NCBI RefSeq assembly: GCF_001870735.1
Contig: NZ_MORL01000001.1
Span: 186,001 to 250,000, forward strand
Source of the DNA: Arsenicibacter rosenii
GTDB taxonomy: Bacteria > Bacteroidota > Bacteroidia > Cytophagales > Spirosomataceae
Reading direction: 5' to 3'
Length of the DNA stretch: 64,000 bases
The notes under the pieces were generated by a model that saw only the letters and a list, made by a program, of their open reading frames with translations, did no database searches and was not told where the DNA came from. Both the position numbers and the translations under genes were made by a program. Of the stretch, positions 34,358-42,976 are shown piece by piece (positions within the stretch are counted from its first letter, which is position 1; each line of letters begins with the position of its first letter).

Positions 34358-34804
34358 ATGAAACGGTTCATTCCTGTCCTAATACTTAGTGTAAGTACAC
34401 TCTTCAGCCAATGCAAAAAAGGCAACGAGCCTGACACCTCAACGGCCAACCGCCTGGAGCTGATTACGTCGACCAACTGGCAGCTCAGTCAGCTGACGGA
34501 TGCGAGCGGGAAGGTGATCAATCCGCAACAGACCAACCTGACCACTCAGGTGCTGTTCGGCCTCGATTTTCAGTTCCGCAACGACAACATCGTGCGTGCC
34601 CTCGACCGGACCACCAAACAGATCGTCAATGGCGGCGACTGGAAATTTACCAGCGATAACACCGGTGTCGACGTGAAAGTGACCGGCTTCAACGGCATTT
34701 TCCCGATCGGCGAACTGAGCCGTCAGAAACTGGTCCTGAAAAATAAAATCCCCGTCAACGGCATCGAGCAGGAAGCCAACCTGGAATTTAAACCGTCACT
34801 GTGA
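34358..34804 (+). CDS. Small lipoprotein, function unknown
   Basis: A 148-residue lipoprotein: signal peptide with Cys19 in 'LFSQCKKGNEP'. After a linker, 'TSTNWQLSQLTDASGKVINPQ' and 'LDFQFRNDNIVRALDR..GGDWKFTSDNTGVDVKV' describe a small beta-barrel of the type seen in lipocalin-like/META-like lipoproteins of Bacteroidota. No specific family recognised. It stands alone between the divergent type IX-secreted protein gene and an MFS gene. Confidence 0.8.
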   Translation: MKRFIPVLILSVSTLFSQCKKGNEPDTSTANRLELITSTNWQLSQLTDASGKVINPQQTNLTTQVLFGLDFQFRNDNIVRALDRTTKQIVNGGDWKFTSDNTGVDVKVTGFNGIFPIGELSRQKLVLKNKIPVNGIEQEANLEFKPSL

Positions 34805-34907
34805 CAGTGATTGAATGATTAAGTGATTGAATGATTGACTTTTTAATGCTGTACGGTATTCAGTCATTCAATAATTCAGTCATTCACTAATTCAATCATT
34901 CATCTTT
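34805..34907. repeat. Low-complexity inverted repeat of GATTGAATGATT words
   Basis: The left arm (34809-34839) repeats GATTGAATGATT and AGTGATTGAATGATTG; the right arm (34863-34904) repeats CATTCAATAATTCAGTCATTCA. Together they give a long imperfect hairpin between the lipoprotein and MFS genes. The same design as at 32452-32570 with other words. Confidence 0.7.
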
Positions 34908-36224
34908 ATGAAAAATAACCCCCGTACGTTGAGTGCCTGGTGTATGTATGACTGGGCGAATTCGGTGCATTCGCTGGTGATTGTGTCGAGTATTTTTCCG
35001 GTTTACTTTTCGTCGACGGCGCTGAACGAAGCGGGCGGGCCGGTGATTGATTTTCTGGGCTATCCCATCAAAAACTCGGTGCTGTTTTCGTATACGGTGT
35101 CGGCGGCGTTTCTGCTGACGGCACTGCTGTCGCCGATCTGCACCGCCATTGCCGACTACAGCGGGCGTAAGAAAATCTTTATGCAGCTGTTTTGCTACCT
35201 CGGGGCTATTTCGTGCTCGTTGCTGTACTTCTTTACGCGGGAAACCACCACGTTTGCCATTTTCTGTTTCGGACTAAGCCTTGTGGGCTGGGCGGGCAGC
35301 ATCGTGTTTTACAACTCTTACCTGCCCGACATCGCCACCGAGGACCAGTTCGACCGCGTCAGTGCGCGGGGCTACACCATGGGCTATATCGGCAGCGTGG
35401 CCCTGATGATTTTTAATCTGGTGATGATCATGAAGCCCGAATGGTTCGGTGGTATTTCGGCGGGGCTGGCGTCGCGGATTTCGTTCCTCACCGTCGGGTT
35501 GTGGTGGATTGGCTTTGCCCAGATTCCGTTCCGGGTTCTGCCCAACACCGGCTTTTCGAAAGGCAGTAGCGGGGGCGCACCGTCGAACTACCTGCTGAAC
35601 GGTTTTAAAGAGCTGCAGAAAGTGTTTGTACAGGTTAAGAGTCAGTTACTGATCAAGCGGTTTCTGCTTTCCTTTTTTGTCTACAACATGGGTGTGCAGA
35701 CGGTGATGTACATCGCAACCATTTTTGCCAGCGACGAGCTGAAGATGACCGGGTCGAGCCTGATCGTGACCATTCTGCTCATTCAGCTGGTAGCGATTCC
35801 GGGCGCATACGGGTTTGCGCGGCTGTCGGAGCGGTTCGGCAACACCTATGCCCTGATGGTGGCCGTATCGATCTGGATCGGCATCTGTACGGCGGCGTAT
35901 TTTGTGCAGAACCAGAACCAGTTTTTTATCCTGGCGGCGGTGGTCGGGCTGGTGATGGGCGGCATTCAGTCCCTGTCGCGGTCGACGTATTCGAAGCTGA
36001 TTCCGGAAGAGACCCCCGATACGGCTTCGTTTTTCAGCTTCTACGACGTCACCGAAAAGGTCTCTATTGTGCTGGGAACGGCTGTTTACGGGTTTATTGA
36101 GCAGATTACCGGCAGCATGCGCAACAGTGTGCTGGCGCTGTTGGTCTTGTTTATCATCGGGTTAGTGTTATTGACGCGGATTCCGTCACAAAAAATTTAC
36201 CGGGTTCGTTTGCAAACTGAATAA
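34908..36224 (+). CDS. MFS transporter, UMF1/Atg22-like family
   Basis: A 438-residue protein with about twelve hydrophobic helices. The opening 'SAWCMYDWANSVHSLVIVS' and 'YNSYLPDIATEDQFDRVSARGYTMGYIGS' are hallmark segments of UMF1 transporters; 'GGIQSLSRSTYSKLIPEETPDTASFFSFYD' is the conserved late loop. Yeast Atg22 exports amino acids from the vacuole, but bacterial substrates are unknown. The gene precedes tRNA-Val by 52 bases. Confidence 0.93.
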   Translation: MKNNPRTLSAWCMYDWANSVHSLVIVSSIFPVYFSSTALNEAGGPVIDFLGYPIKNSVLFSYTVSAAFLLTALLSPICTAIADYSGRKKIFMQLFCYLGAISCSLLYFFTRETTTFAIFCFGLSLVGWAGSIVFYNSYLPDIATEDQFDRVSARGYTMGYIGSVALMIFNLVMIMKPEWFGGISAGLASRISFLTVGLWWIGFAQIPFRVLPNTGFSKGSSGGAPSNYLLNGFKELQKVFVQVKSQLLIKRFLLSFFVYNMGVQTVMYIATIFASDELKMTGSSLIVTILLIQLVAIPGAYGFARLSERFGNTYALMVAVSIWIGICTAAYFVQNQNQFFILAAVVGLVMGGIQSLSRSTYSKLIPEETPDTASFFSFYDVTEKVSIVLGTAVYGFIEQITGSMRNSVLALLVLFIIGLVLLTRIPSQKIYRVRLQTE

Positions 36225-36276
36225 GTTTTGTAGTTTTGCAACCCGATTGAGGCAGGAAACTGTCTGACGGCCTCGC

Positions 36277-36351
36277 AGGATGTTAGCTCAGTTGGTTCAG
36301 AGCGCTGCCTTGACAGGGCAGAGGTCAGCGGTTCGAGCCCGCTACATCCTA
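36277..36351 (+). tRNA. tRNA-Val (GAC)
   Basis: A 7-base acceptor stem AGGATGT/ACATCCT (36277-36283 with 36344-36350), D-arm 'GCTCAGTTGGTTCAGAGC', anticodon arm CTGCC-TTGACAG-GGCAG with anticodon GAC, and T-arm 'AGCGGTTCGAGCCCGCT' make a complete cloverleaf; discriminator A at 36351. The 3' CCA is not encoded. GAC reads GUC/GUU valine codons. Confidence 0.95.
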
Positions 36352-36354
36352 CTA

Positions 36355-36404
36355 CAAAAACAAAACCCCCGCCGAACAGCTGTTCGGCGGGGGTTTTGTT
36401 TTTG
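36355..36404. terminator. 50-base perfect palindrome, terminator of tRNA-Val
   Basis: Bases 36355-36379 are fully complementary to 36380-36404: AAAACAAAACCCCCGCCG.. mirrored, with T-rich right flank TTTTGTTTTT. It will stop transcription from either side; it begins four bases after the tRNA. Confidence 0.93.
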
Positions 36405-36633
36405 AGACCTCCGCAAAGCAGTGCCATTCCACCACAGAATGTTATAGTGAATCAACTTAGTGCCCGGGTATAAAATGGGATATTGTAGCTGAGCCGCTGT
36501 CTCCTTCTTGTCTGAAGCAAACAAATCCGTATAGAAAGGTAACTCCCGGACCCTGGCTTTTCATTTTGTAATAAACATTTGCATTTTACTGCTTTGATGG
36601 AATTTTTATTTGGACTGTTTATAAATAATGCTG
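36405..36633. other. Intergenic stretch before the TonB cluster promoter
   Basis: No coding sense and no strong hairpin were seen between the tRNA terminator and the promoter. Minus-strand frames here are out of context and have no family-like sequence. Confidence 0.55.
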
Positions 36634-36641
36634 TAGCTTTG
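36609..36641 (+). promoter_or_regulatory. Promoter of the TonB receptor cluster
   Basis: TTTG (36609-36612), 21-base spacer, TAGCTTTG (36634-36641): an exact Bacteroidota promoter. Transcription would start near 36646, exactly where the leader's first paired arm begins. Confidence 0.7.
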
Positions 36642-36645
36642 TAAC

Positions 36646-36827
36646 ATTGTTCAGGCGATGCGTTACGTAGCTGCAACTGCGTTCCGGAAAAGAGAACAAG
36701 CCAATGCCTTGCCGTAAGGAAAAAGGGCAGTGGGATCTCCTGAACAAAAAAAGCCGGATGGCTGCAACCATCCGGCTCGGCCTGCCTGACGGCAGGTGCT
36801 CTACAACGGGGAAACATTATAAAGCAA
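36646..36827 (+). promoter_or_regulatory. Structured 5' leader (candidate riboswitch or attenuator) of the TonB cluster
   Basis: About 182 bases of leader. An outer stem TTGTTCAGG (36647-36655) / CCTGAACAA (36739-36747) encloses smaller stems, for example CCAATGCC / GGCAGTGG with one mismatch and CCTT/AAGG inside it. After an A-run comes a 10-base hairpin AGCCGGATGG-CTGCAA-CCATCCGGCT (36752-36777), then CCTGCC-TGAC-GGCAGG (36781-36796), then the start region. Seen from the minus strand the 10-base hairpin is followed by seven T, so it would also stop antisense transcription. It matches no riboswitch class that I know; motifs like GCAACTG and AGCCAATG recall cobalamin elements but the core is missing. 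Confidence 0.5.
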
Positions 36828-39161
36828 ATGCAAATTAATAAAATTCTGCATGCAGGACTGCTATGTCTGTTGACATATTGCAGCTGGGCACAACAATCAG
36901 GGGGCAACCTATTCGGAACTGTACAAAGTTCTGAGGGGGAACTACTGCCCGGAGCGTCAATTATCCTGTCTGACCATGGCAGGGGAACATTCACCGATCA
37001 ACAGGGAAGGTATAGTCTCAGGCAAATTAAAACCGGAAAATACACGGTCGTTATTTCGTTCATTGGCTATCAGAAAATCAGCCGGCAGGTATATATCCCG
37101 GCGGGTACACCTGTACGCATGGACATCATTCTCAAACCGGAAGCCAACGAACTGAATGCCGTTTCGGTGATCGGGCGTACGGAGGTACAGGAGGTAAACC
37201 GGCAGTCGTTTAATGTTACAGCCATCGATGCTAAACAACTCTATAACTCCACACTTGACCTCAGCAGCGCTCTCGACCGGGTTTCGGGCGTCAGGGTGCG
37301 CGAGTCCGGAGGGGTAGGCTCCAGTTTTAATCTTTCCTTAAATGGTTTTTCGGGAAATCGTATCCGGTATTTTATCGACGGGGTACCGATGGATAATTTC
37401 GGATCGTCTTTCCAGATCAACAATATTCCGATCAACGTTGCGGAACGGCTTGAAGTCTATAAAGGCGTTGTTCCGATCTGGCTGGGGTCTGATGCGCTGG
37501 GCGGAGCGATTAACATTGTAACCGGCGACCGCTCACGGAATTTTGTAGATGCGTCGTATTCATACGGGTCTTTTTCTACTCACCGGGCCGTATTCAATGC
37601 GGCACTGACTTCAAAAAACGGGTTTACCCTACGGCTGAATGCCTTTAAAAACCACTCGGAGAACAATTACAAGGTAACGGTCGATGCTGCCGATATCTAT
37701 ACGGGAGCCTACAAACCCAATACCACTGTCAGACGTTTCCATGATACTTACCATAATGAAACGGTCATTGCCAGTGTTGGCGTAGTTGGTAAAAAGTTCG
37801 CTGATCAGCTGTTGCTGGGTGTTACACTCGGTAAGAACTATAAAGAACTACAGACGGGTGCCCGCATGGTTGCGGTGTTCGGAGGCTGGCACCGGCGGGG
37901 CACAATCGTGATGCCAACGCTGAAATACCGGAAAGCAGATCTCATCAAAGGACTGGATGTAACCGTAAATGCGAATTACAACCTCGGCAACGAACGGAAC
38001 ATCGATACGCTGTCGGCGCGGTTTGACTGGTACGGTAACTCAAAGCCGAATCCGAACGGTGAGGGACGTGGCCGGAGTCTGTCGAAATACGGAAATAATA
38101 ACGGATTGGTAACGGCTACCGCAAATTATAAACTCTCTGACCGGCACGCTATTGCGTTGAGTAATGCCTTTAGTACGTTTTACCGGAAAGGAACAGATGC
38201 GTTCAATGAAAGCTTTACCCGGGGGCCGGTCCGGCCACGACTCAACAAAAACGTACTGGGTCTAGGGTATACCTACGATCTGAAAGACCAATGGAGCATG
38301 TCTGTGTTCGGGAAGTATTTACACCAGCATACGCCCGGACAGACGGCATTCGATAAGATTGGCTTCGGGGTGGCAGCGAGCTATTTTGTCAAGCCCGGAT
38401 TGCAACTGAAAGCTTCGTTCGAGCGGGCTAACCGGTTGCCGGAAGCCAATGAACTGTTCGGCGATGTCGAACTCGTACAGGGAAATCCTGCCTTGAAGCC
38501 GGAACAAAGTCAGAACATAAATGCAGGCGTCAGTTATGGGTTTTCTGCGGCAAAGGATCACCGTTTTCTGATCAATGCGAATGCTATTTACCGCTACTCC
38601 GATAATTTTATCTATTCACGGTTTAATCAGAACCAATCGGCTCTCGTATTAGATAACCTCGACGGCGTTTTCACACTGGGTGGGGAAGGGGAAGTCCGTT
38701 ATTCCTACAAAAAGCGTTTGTCGGCCGGGGCTACGCTTACCTGGCAGCATCTGCAAAACCGGCAGCAGTATGTCTTCGACAGTAATGGTAACCGCGTATT
38801 AAGCCCCGTTTACAAAGATCAGATGCCCAATATTCCGTATTTGTTCGGCAATGCCGATGCATCAGTTACCATCAAGGATCCCGGCCGGAAAGGGAGTGTG
38901 CTCAACATTGGCTATAACCTGCTCTATGTGCATGCGTTCTGGCTTTACTGGCCAAGCCGGGGGGGCGAAAAGCTGAGCATTCCCCAACAACTCAGCCACG
39001 ACATCAATGCGGTCTATAGCCTGGCCGATGGGCGGTATAACATTGGTCTTGAAGTCCGGAACATTACCGACCGGCGGCTCTACGACAATTTCAGCCTGCA
39101 AAAGCCCGGTCGTGGCTTCTATCTGAACCTTCGCTATTTCTTTAATTCATTTACTATATAA
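36828..39161 (+). CDS. TonB-dependent receptor (probable siderophore/iron-complex type)
   Basis: A 777-residue outer membrane receptor. Signal peptide (1-21), carboxypeptidase-like beta-sandwich (about 27-105: 'LFGTVQSSEGELLPGASIIL', 'GKYTVVISFIGYQ'), plug domain (about 125-230: 'LDRVSGVRVRESGGVGSSFN', 'RYFIDGVPMDNFGSSFQI', 'GVVPIWLGSDALGGAINIVT') and a 22-strand barrel ending in Phe-rich 'GFYLNLRYFFNSFTI'. There is no SusD partner, which separates it from glycan importers. The genes behind it (DUF4374, two small membrane proteins, PepSY) are typical for ferric siderophore uptake. Confidence 0.93.
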   Translation: MQINKILHAGLLCLLTYCSWAQQSGGNLFGTVQSSEGELLPGASIILSDHGRGTFTDQQGRYSLRQIKTGKYTVVISFIGYQKISRQVYIPAGTPVRMDIILKPEANELNAVSVIGRTEVQEVNRQSFNVTAIDAKQLYNSTLDLSSALDRVSGVRVRESGGVGSSFNLSLNGFSGNRIRYFIDGVPMDNFGSSFQINNIPINVAERLEVYKGVVPIWLGSDALGGAINIVTGDRSRNFVDASYSYGSFSTHRAVFNAALTSKNGFTLRLNAFKNHSENNYKVTVDAADIYTGAYKPNTTVRRFHDTYHNETVIASVGVVGKKFADQLLLGVTLGKNYKELQTGARMVAVFGGWHRRGTIVMPTLKYRKADLIKGLDVTVNANYNLGNERNIDTLSARFDWYGNSKPNPNGEGRGRSLSKYGNNNGLVTATANYKLSDRHAIALSNAFSTFYRKGTDAFNESFTRGPVRPRLNKNVLGLGYTYDLKDQWSMSVFGKYLHQHTPGQTAFDKIGFGVAASYFVKPGLQLKASFERANRLPEANELFGDVELVQGNPALKPEQSQNINAGVSYGFSAAKDHRFLINANAIYRYSDNFIYSRFNQNQSALVLDNLDGVFTLGGEGEVRYSYKKRLSAGATLTWQHLQNRQQYVFDSNGNRVLSPVYKDQMPNIPYLFGNADASVTIKDPGRKGSVLNIGYNLLYVHAFWLYWPSRGGEKLSIPQQLSHDINAVYSLADGRYNIGLEVRNITDRRLYDNFSLQKPGRGFYLNLRYFFNSFTI

Positions 39162-39166
39162 TCTTT

Positions 39167-40372
39167 ATGAAAATCAAATCGACGCTTTTTGTAACGCTCG
39201 CTGCGGGACTTATCGCCTCATGCACGGATACATCGACTACACCTGAAAATCCTGGTAGTTATATCCTGACGGTTAGCCCGACAGCCTCTACCGGGGTAGC
39301 AGATTACCTGCTGACGGCCCAAAACCTGGATACCGGAACCATTTCGACCGCCGGAAACGGCATCGAACAGGATGGTACCTACCGCTATTATGTCACCCAC
39401 AACGGGAAGTTTTTTAGTATGCTCTACGGGCAGGGCAATCCCGGCGCGGTTACTGCGTACAATATGCAGGCAGGAAAACTAACGAAACTGACCAATTTCC
39501 AGACCGAAACCGTGCAGGCTTTTGCACCGGTAAACGACGACCTGCTGCTGTTCAAAATCTCCAGAAGTCTTACCGCCCCAACGTCAAGCTGGTATAAAGT
39601 GAATACAAACACCCTCACGATTACGTCAGAAGGAACGGTTAATACCCTTGATGTTACCGGCCTTGGCGAACTCGCACATTTTACATGGCTGAAACAGGTA
39701 GGCACAAAAGTGTTTGCGCCTTATCAGACTATCAACGACCGAAGTTTTAACACGGCCTATCCCGACCAGGCGTCTATTGCGGTGTTTAACTACGCCGACA
39801 TGAAGCTTGACAAGGTGATTACGGATAAACGGGCCAGTTTTATCGGTAAATACTTTACCGATGGGCTTTCGGTACAGGAAAACGGCGATATCTACGGTTT
39901 TTCACCGGCAGCGGCCACAACAGGCGGGAAATTATCCTCAACAAAACCATCGGCAATCCTGAGAATTAAGTCAGGTACCACCGAATTTGACCAAAGCTAT
40001 TTCTTTGATGTGGAGGCGGCAAGCGGGGGGATGAGTATTACGTCGTGGCTATATGTCGGCAATAACACCTATATCGTCAATGCGGTGGCAAAGGCAGAGA
40101 AAACGTCCGGTTTTCCGGCCGGTAAACGCATCGGTATTGTAAACGTGGCAGACAAAACCTACAAGGCCGTTACGGGGTTGCCCGACGTGACTGCCATTGC
40201 TACCCTGACTACCAATAATTATACCCCGAAAGACGGTAAAACGGGGTATGTCGGGGTGAATTTAAGTGACGGAACCAGCTATATCTATAAAATTGATGCC
40301 AGCTCCCAAACCGCAACACGGGGCTTAAAGGTTGAAGGCGGAACCGTTACAGCGGTGCAACACCTGAACTAA
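39167..40372 (+). CDS. DUF4374-like lipoprotein
   Basis: A 401-residue lipoprotein (Cys19 in 'GLIASCTDTS'). The rest is beta-rich with repeated 'YVTHNGKFFSMLYG', 'AFAPVNDDLLLFK', 'GDIYGFSPAAATTGGK', 'GNNTYIVNAVAK' modules that look like a seven-bladed propeller, in keeping with DUF4374. In Bacteroidota this family sits with TonB siderophore receptors and may hold the ligand at the cell surface. Starts five bases after the receptor stop, so co-expression is certain. Confidence 0.85.
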   Translation: MKIKSTLFVTLAAGLIASCTDTSTTPENPGSYILTVSPTASTGVADYLLTAQNLDTGTISTAGNGIEQDGTYRYYVTHNGKFFSMLYGQGNPGAVTAYNMQAGKLTKLTNFQTETVQAFAPVNDDLLLFKISRSLTAPTSSWYKVNTNTLTITSEGTVNTLDVTGLGELAHFTWLKQVGTKVFAPYQTINDRSFNTAYPDQASIAVFNYADMKLDKVITDKRASFIGKYFTDGLSVQENGDIYGFSPAAATTGGKLSSTKPSAILRIKSGTTEFDQSYFFDVEAASGGMSITSWLYVGNNTYIVNAVAKAEKTSGFPAGKRIGIVNVADKTYKAVTGLPDVTAIATLTTNNYTPKDGKTGYVGVNLSDGTSYIYKIDASSQTATRGLKVEGGTVTAVQHLN

Positions 40373-40383
40373 AACCAACCGCT

Positions 40384-40409
40384 CAGTACCGGAAGTCTGT
40401 CCGGTACTG
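40384..40409 (+). promoter_or_regulatory. Intra-operon hairpin after the DUF4374 gene
   Basis: CAGTACCGG (40384-40392) pairs with CCGGTACTG (40401-40409). No T-run follows; it may lower downstream expression or protect the upstream mRNA 3' end. Confidence 0.55.
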
Positions 40410-40426
40410 GCGTTACCTGACTACCG

Positions 40427-40756
40427 ATGATTACGACTTTTTGCTTCATACAGTTTATCGCTTTTTACCTCTGGCAGGTTACCTCTCCACGGTACAAATC
40501 TGTAGCTATGACCGGTTTAACGGCAGCTGCTACCGGCCATACAACGCTGAGCCGGCTGACCGGAACTGTTCTCTGGCTAGGGGCCTGCACGGGGTTTATC
40601 GTGCAGTGGGGCGTTGGCGCAGGCTGCTGCGGCTTTATAACGGGCCTGATGGCTGTGGGGGGGCTGTCGGTGATGCTGGAGCCTTTTCAGTACCTGCGCG
40701 TGCCGGGTATTACGGCAATCTATATCTGTTGTGTGATCCTTGAAATTTTCGTCTAA
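40427..40756 (+). CDS. Small membrane protein of the iron-uptake cluster
   Basis: A 109-residue protein with three hydrophobic helices ('FCFIQFIAFYLWQV', 'TVLWLGACTGFIVQWGVGAGCCGFITGLMAVGGLSV', 'ITAIYICCVILEIFV'). Its size, topology and position beside a PepSY gene match DUF3325-type proteins of proteobacterial siderophore clusters; I call this by context only. It ends three bases before the next gene. Confidence 0.65.
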   Translation: MITTFCFIQFIAFYLWQVTSPRYKSVAMTGLTAAATGHTTLSRLTGTVLWLGACTGFIVQWGVGAGCCGFITGLMAVGGLSVMLEPFQYLRVPGITAIYICCVILEIFV

Positions 40757-40758
40757 GC

Positions 40759-41034
40759 ATGCCTGCGAACAAGAAATACCTGACCAGATCACCCTGGATA
40801 CGACTATCTAAACTACTCGCCGGTTCGCTCGGCGGCTATCTCGTAACCATTAGTTTTCACGCTGCCCTGACCCGTGTGTGCCCCAAAGAATATGTAATCG
40901 TGACCTCATTCATAACGGGTTACCTGCTTTGGGCTATCCTTTTACTGAATGCCTTTCTGATCCCGCAAGCCTGGAAAACCTGGGCGCTCTATATCGTACT
41001 GATGGGTGTCTTCTCTGGTATTTACCTCATTTAA
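40759..41034 (+). CDS. Small membrane protein of the iron-uptake cluster (DUF3649-like)
   Basis: A 91-residue protein with three hydrophobic helices after a basic N-terminus. 'LAGSLGGYLVTISFHAAL' and 'FITGYLLWAILLLNAF' are reminiscent of DUF3649 (iron transporter-associated). It lies two bases after the previous gene and six before the PepSY gene. The job in the inner membrane is unknown. Confidence 0.65.
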   Translation: MPANKKYLTRSPWIRLSKLLAGSLGGYLVTISFHAALTRVCPKEYVIVTSFITGYLLWAILLLNAFLIPQAWKTWALYIVLMGVFSGIYLI

Positions 41035-41040
41035 CCGGTC

Positions 41041-42711
41041 ATGGATAACAGGAAATATAATATCTACTTCAACACGCATACCATCAGCGGGATCATTATC
41101 TGCGCCGTGCTGTATGTCATGTTTTTTGCCGGTTCGTTTTCATTCTTCAAAGACGATCTGGCCTCGTGGCAGAAAAACGAATCGTACCTGAGCAAAGGCA
41201 ACACTGTCGGCCGGGATTTTAACTACATACTTGACTCGCTCGCCAGATACCATACGCTTAAGGGGCGCGATATCGACATTACGCTGCAACGGCATCAGGC
41301 CGGTGCCTATGTAGCCATGTCGGGCTCACACGATCCGGTGGTTCAGAAGCTGAAACCAAAAAAGAAACCGGAGCCGAAACGGGGCCGGGGCAGAGGCCGG
41401 GGGGGCGATGATGACTCGGTGTTCTTTACCTATGATTTCAGTAAACGGCAGGAGGCCGCTTATGCTGATTCGTATACCATCGGTGAGTTTTTGTACCGGC
41501 TGCACTTTCTGGCGCAACTTAATCAGGTGTTTCCGTTCCGGATCGGTGTCCCGTTTGGCTACCTGCTGGCGGGTGTCGTTTCGTTTATCTTCCTGTTTGC
41601 CCTCATCACCGGATTGTTGCTGCATTGGGATAAACTGGTCGCTAACTTCTTTACCTTCAGGCCATGGCATAAGCCCAAAACCGTATGGACTGACCTGCAC
41701 ACGGTCCTCGGGGTAATCGGATTTCCGTATCAGCTTGTGTTCGCCATCACAGGCATCGTCTTGATATTCAACTCTTTTCTGATCGTGCCTTACACAAAAC
41801 TGTTTTACAAGGGCGATGATGATCAACTATACAAGGAGCTGGGCTTTGGGGTGAAAGCAGCATTTCCGTATGCCGGCAGCGCGCTTCGTGCTTCGTGTAA
41901 TCTGAACCAGCTGGTGGCGCAGACTGCGCAGCAGTGGCCAGAGAGTGATATCAGTCTGGTGGCTATCCGTAATGCCGGAGATCAAAATATGCACGTGATC
42001 ATCCAGGGAAAACCGCATACGGATGCACAGTTGAACGGCCTCGGCGAACGTATCTACCGAATGCGTGATCAGGCCATCGTAGCAGACCGGCCTCCGCTTT
42101 CTCCGCCTACGTATATACAGACCGTCAGAGGATTTATCTATCACCTGCATTTCGGCGACTTTGGTGGGAGACCGCTCAGGGTAATCTATTTCGTACTGGG
42201 ATTGCTGGGCTGTGTGGTTATCAACTCGGGGGTACTGATCTGGCTCGTGGCCAGAGATAAAAAAACTATACCGGCCCGCCAACGGAAATTCAATTTCTGG
42301 ACGGCCAACGTGTATCTCGCGTCGAGTCTGAGTATGCTGCCCGTCACGGCTTTCTGCATGACTGCGCTGTTGTTCCTGAAAAAAGCCGGACAAGCCGACA
42401 TTTATCACTGGTACTTTTATCCCTGGCTGGCGCTGAGCGTTTATTTTCTGATCAGGAGAAACCTCGCCCTCATCAACCGTCAGGCCTTATGGCTCTCTGC
42501 CGTCAGCTGTTTTCTGCTGCCGTTGCTCGACGGTATGGTACGTGGAAACTGGTTCTGGAACACGTTCCGCCGTCAGGCGTTTGATATTCTGTTTATTGAT
42601 GTGCTTTTTCTGTGTCTGTCGGCCCTGAGCGTGGTTGTTCTATGGAAAATGGCGCGGCCAAAACAACGACAGCCCGAAGTACCGTCAGCAGAAAAAATAG
42701 CTGTTGACTGA
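41041..42711 (+). CDS. PepSY-associated membrane protein (putative ferric-complex reductase)
   Basis: A 556-residue inner membrane protein with about eight hydrophobic helices. Segment 'NIYFNTHTISGIIICAVLYVMFFAGSFSFF' starts the PepSY_TM fold; two more helix pairs occur near 180-260 and 375-400, and four helices close the protein. 'WTDLHTVLGVIGFPYQLVFAITG' is the family's HxxxG region; histidines at the helix ends could bind haem. PepSY_TM proteins in siderophore clusters are thought to reduce iron in the periplasm. A very basic/Gly-rich loop 'KPKKKPEPKRGRGRGRGG' (about 103-120) is unusual. Confidence 0.88.
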   Translation: MDNRKYNIYFNTHTISGIIICAVLYVMFFAGSFSFFKDDLASWQKNESYLSKGNTVGRDFNYILDSLARYHTLKGRDIDITLQRHQAGAYVAMSGSHDPVVQKLKPKKKPEPKRGRGRGRGGDDDSVFFTYDFSKRQEAAYADSYTIGEFLYRLHFLAQLNQVFPFRIGVPFGYLLAGVVSFIFLFALITGLLLHWDKLVANFFTFRPWHKPKTVWTDLHTVLGVIGFPYQLVFAITGIVLIFNSFLIVPYTKLFYKGDDDQLYKELGFGVKAAFPYAGSALRASCNLNQLVAQTAQQWPESDISLVAIRNAGDQNMHVIIQGKPHTDAQLNGLGERIYRMRDQAIVADRPPLSPPTYIQTVRGFIYHLHFGDFGGRPLRVIYFVLGLLGCVVINSGVLIWLVARDKKTIPARQRKFNFWTANVYLASSLSMLPVTAFCMTALLFLKKAGQADIYHWYFYPWLALSVYFLIRRNLALINRQALWLSAVSCFLLPLLDGMVRGNWFWNTFRRQAFDILFIDVLFLCLSALSVVVLWKMARPKQRQPEVPSAEKIAVD

Positions 42712-42976
42712 TCTGAGCCGTTTCCCTGTGGTAGCCGGCCGCCGCTGGCGTATTGCTCTCTCGCCCTGATGAGCCGTATGGCCGATGGTAAAGGTCGTTC
42801 AGAGACGCAGGCTATTGCGTAGCAGAGTTGTAGAGACGCAACATCTTGCGTCTCTGGTTAGTAGTCGTGCCACCACTGTTTTAGTACTACTGCCAGCCAG
42901 CCTGCCGGTAGAGGAGACGCAGGCTATTGCGTAGCAGAGTTGTAGAGACGCAACATCTTGCGTCTCTGGTTAGTAG
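42712..42976. other. Intergenic region filled by a tandem repeat
   Basis: No coding sense. It holds two copies of a 93-base unit (listed separately) behind the PepSY gene. Confidence 0.7.

Noticed and set aside
36646-36827. Cobalamin riboswitch
   Set aside because: GCAACTG and AGCCAATG-like pieces are present, but the GGTGAAA core and the B12 box (AGCCAGGAGACCTGCC type) are missing, and the gene cluster fits iron better than B12.
36452-36994. 180-residue minus-strand frame across the TonB leader
   Set aside because: Cys/Ser/Pro-rich, no domain, crosses the promoter and signal peptide region of the receptor.
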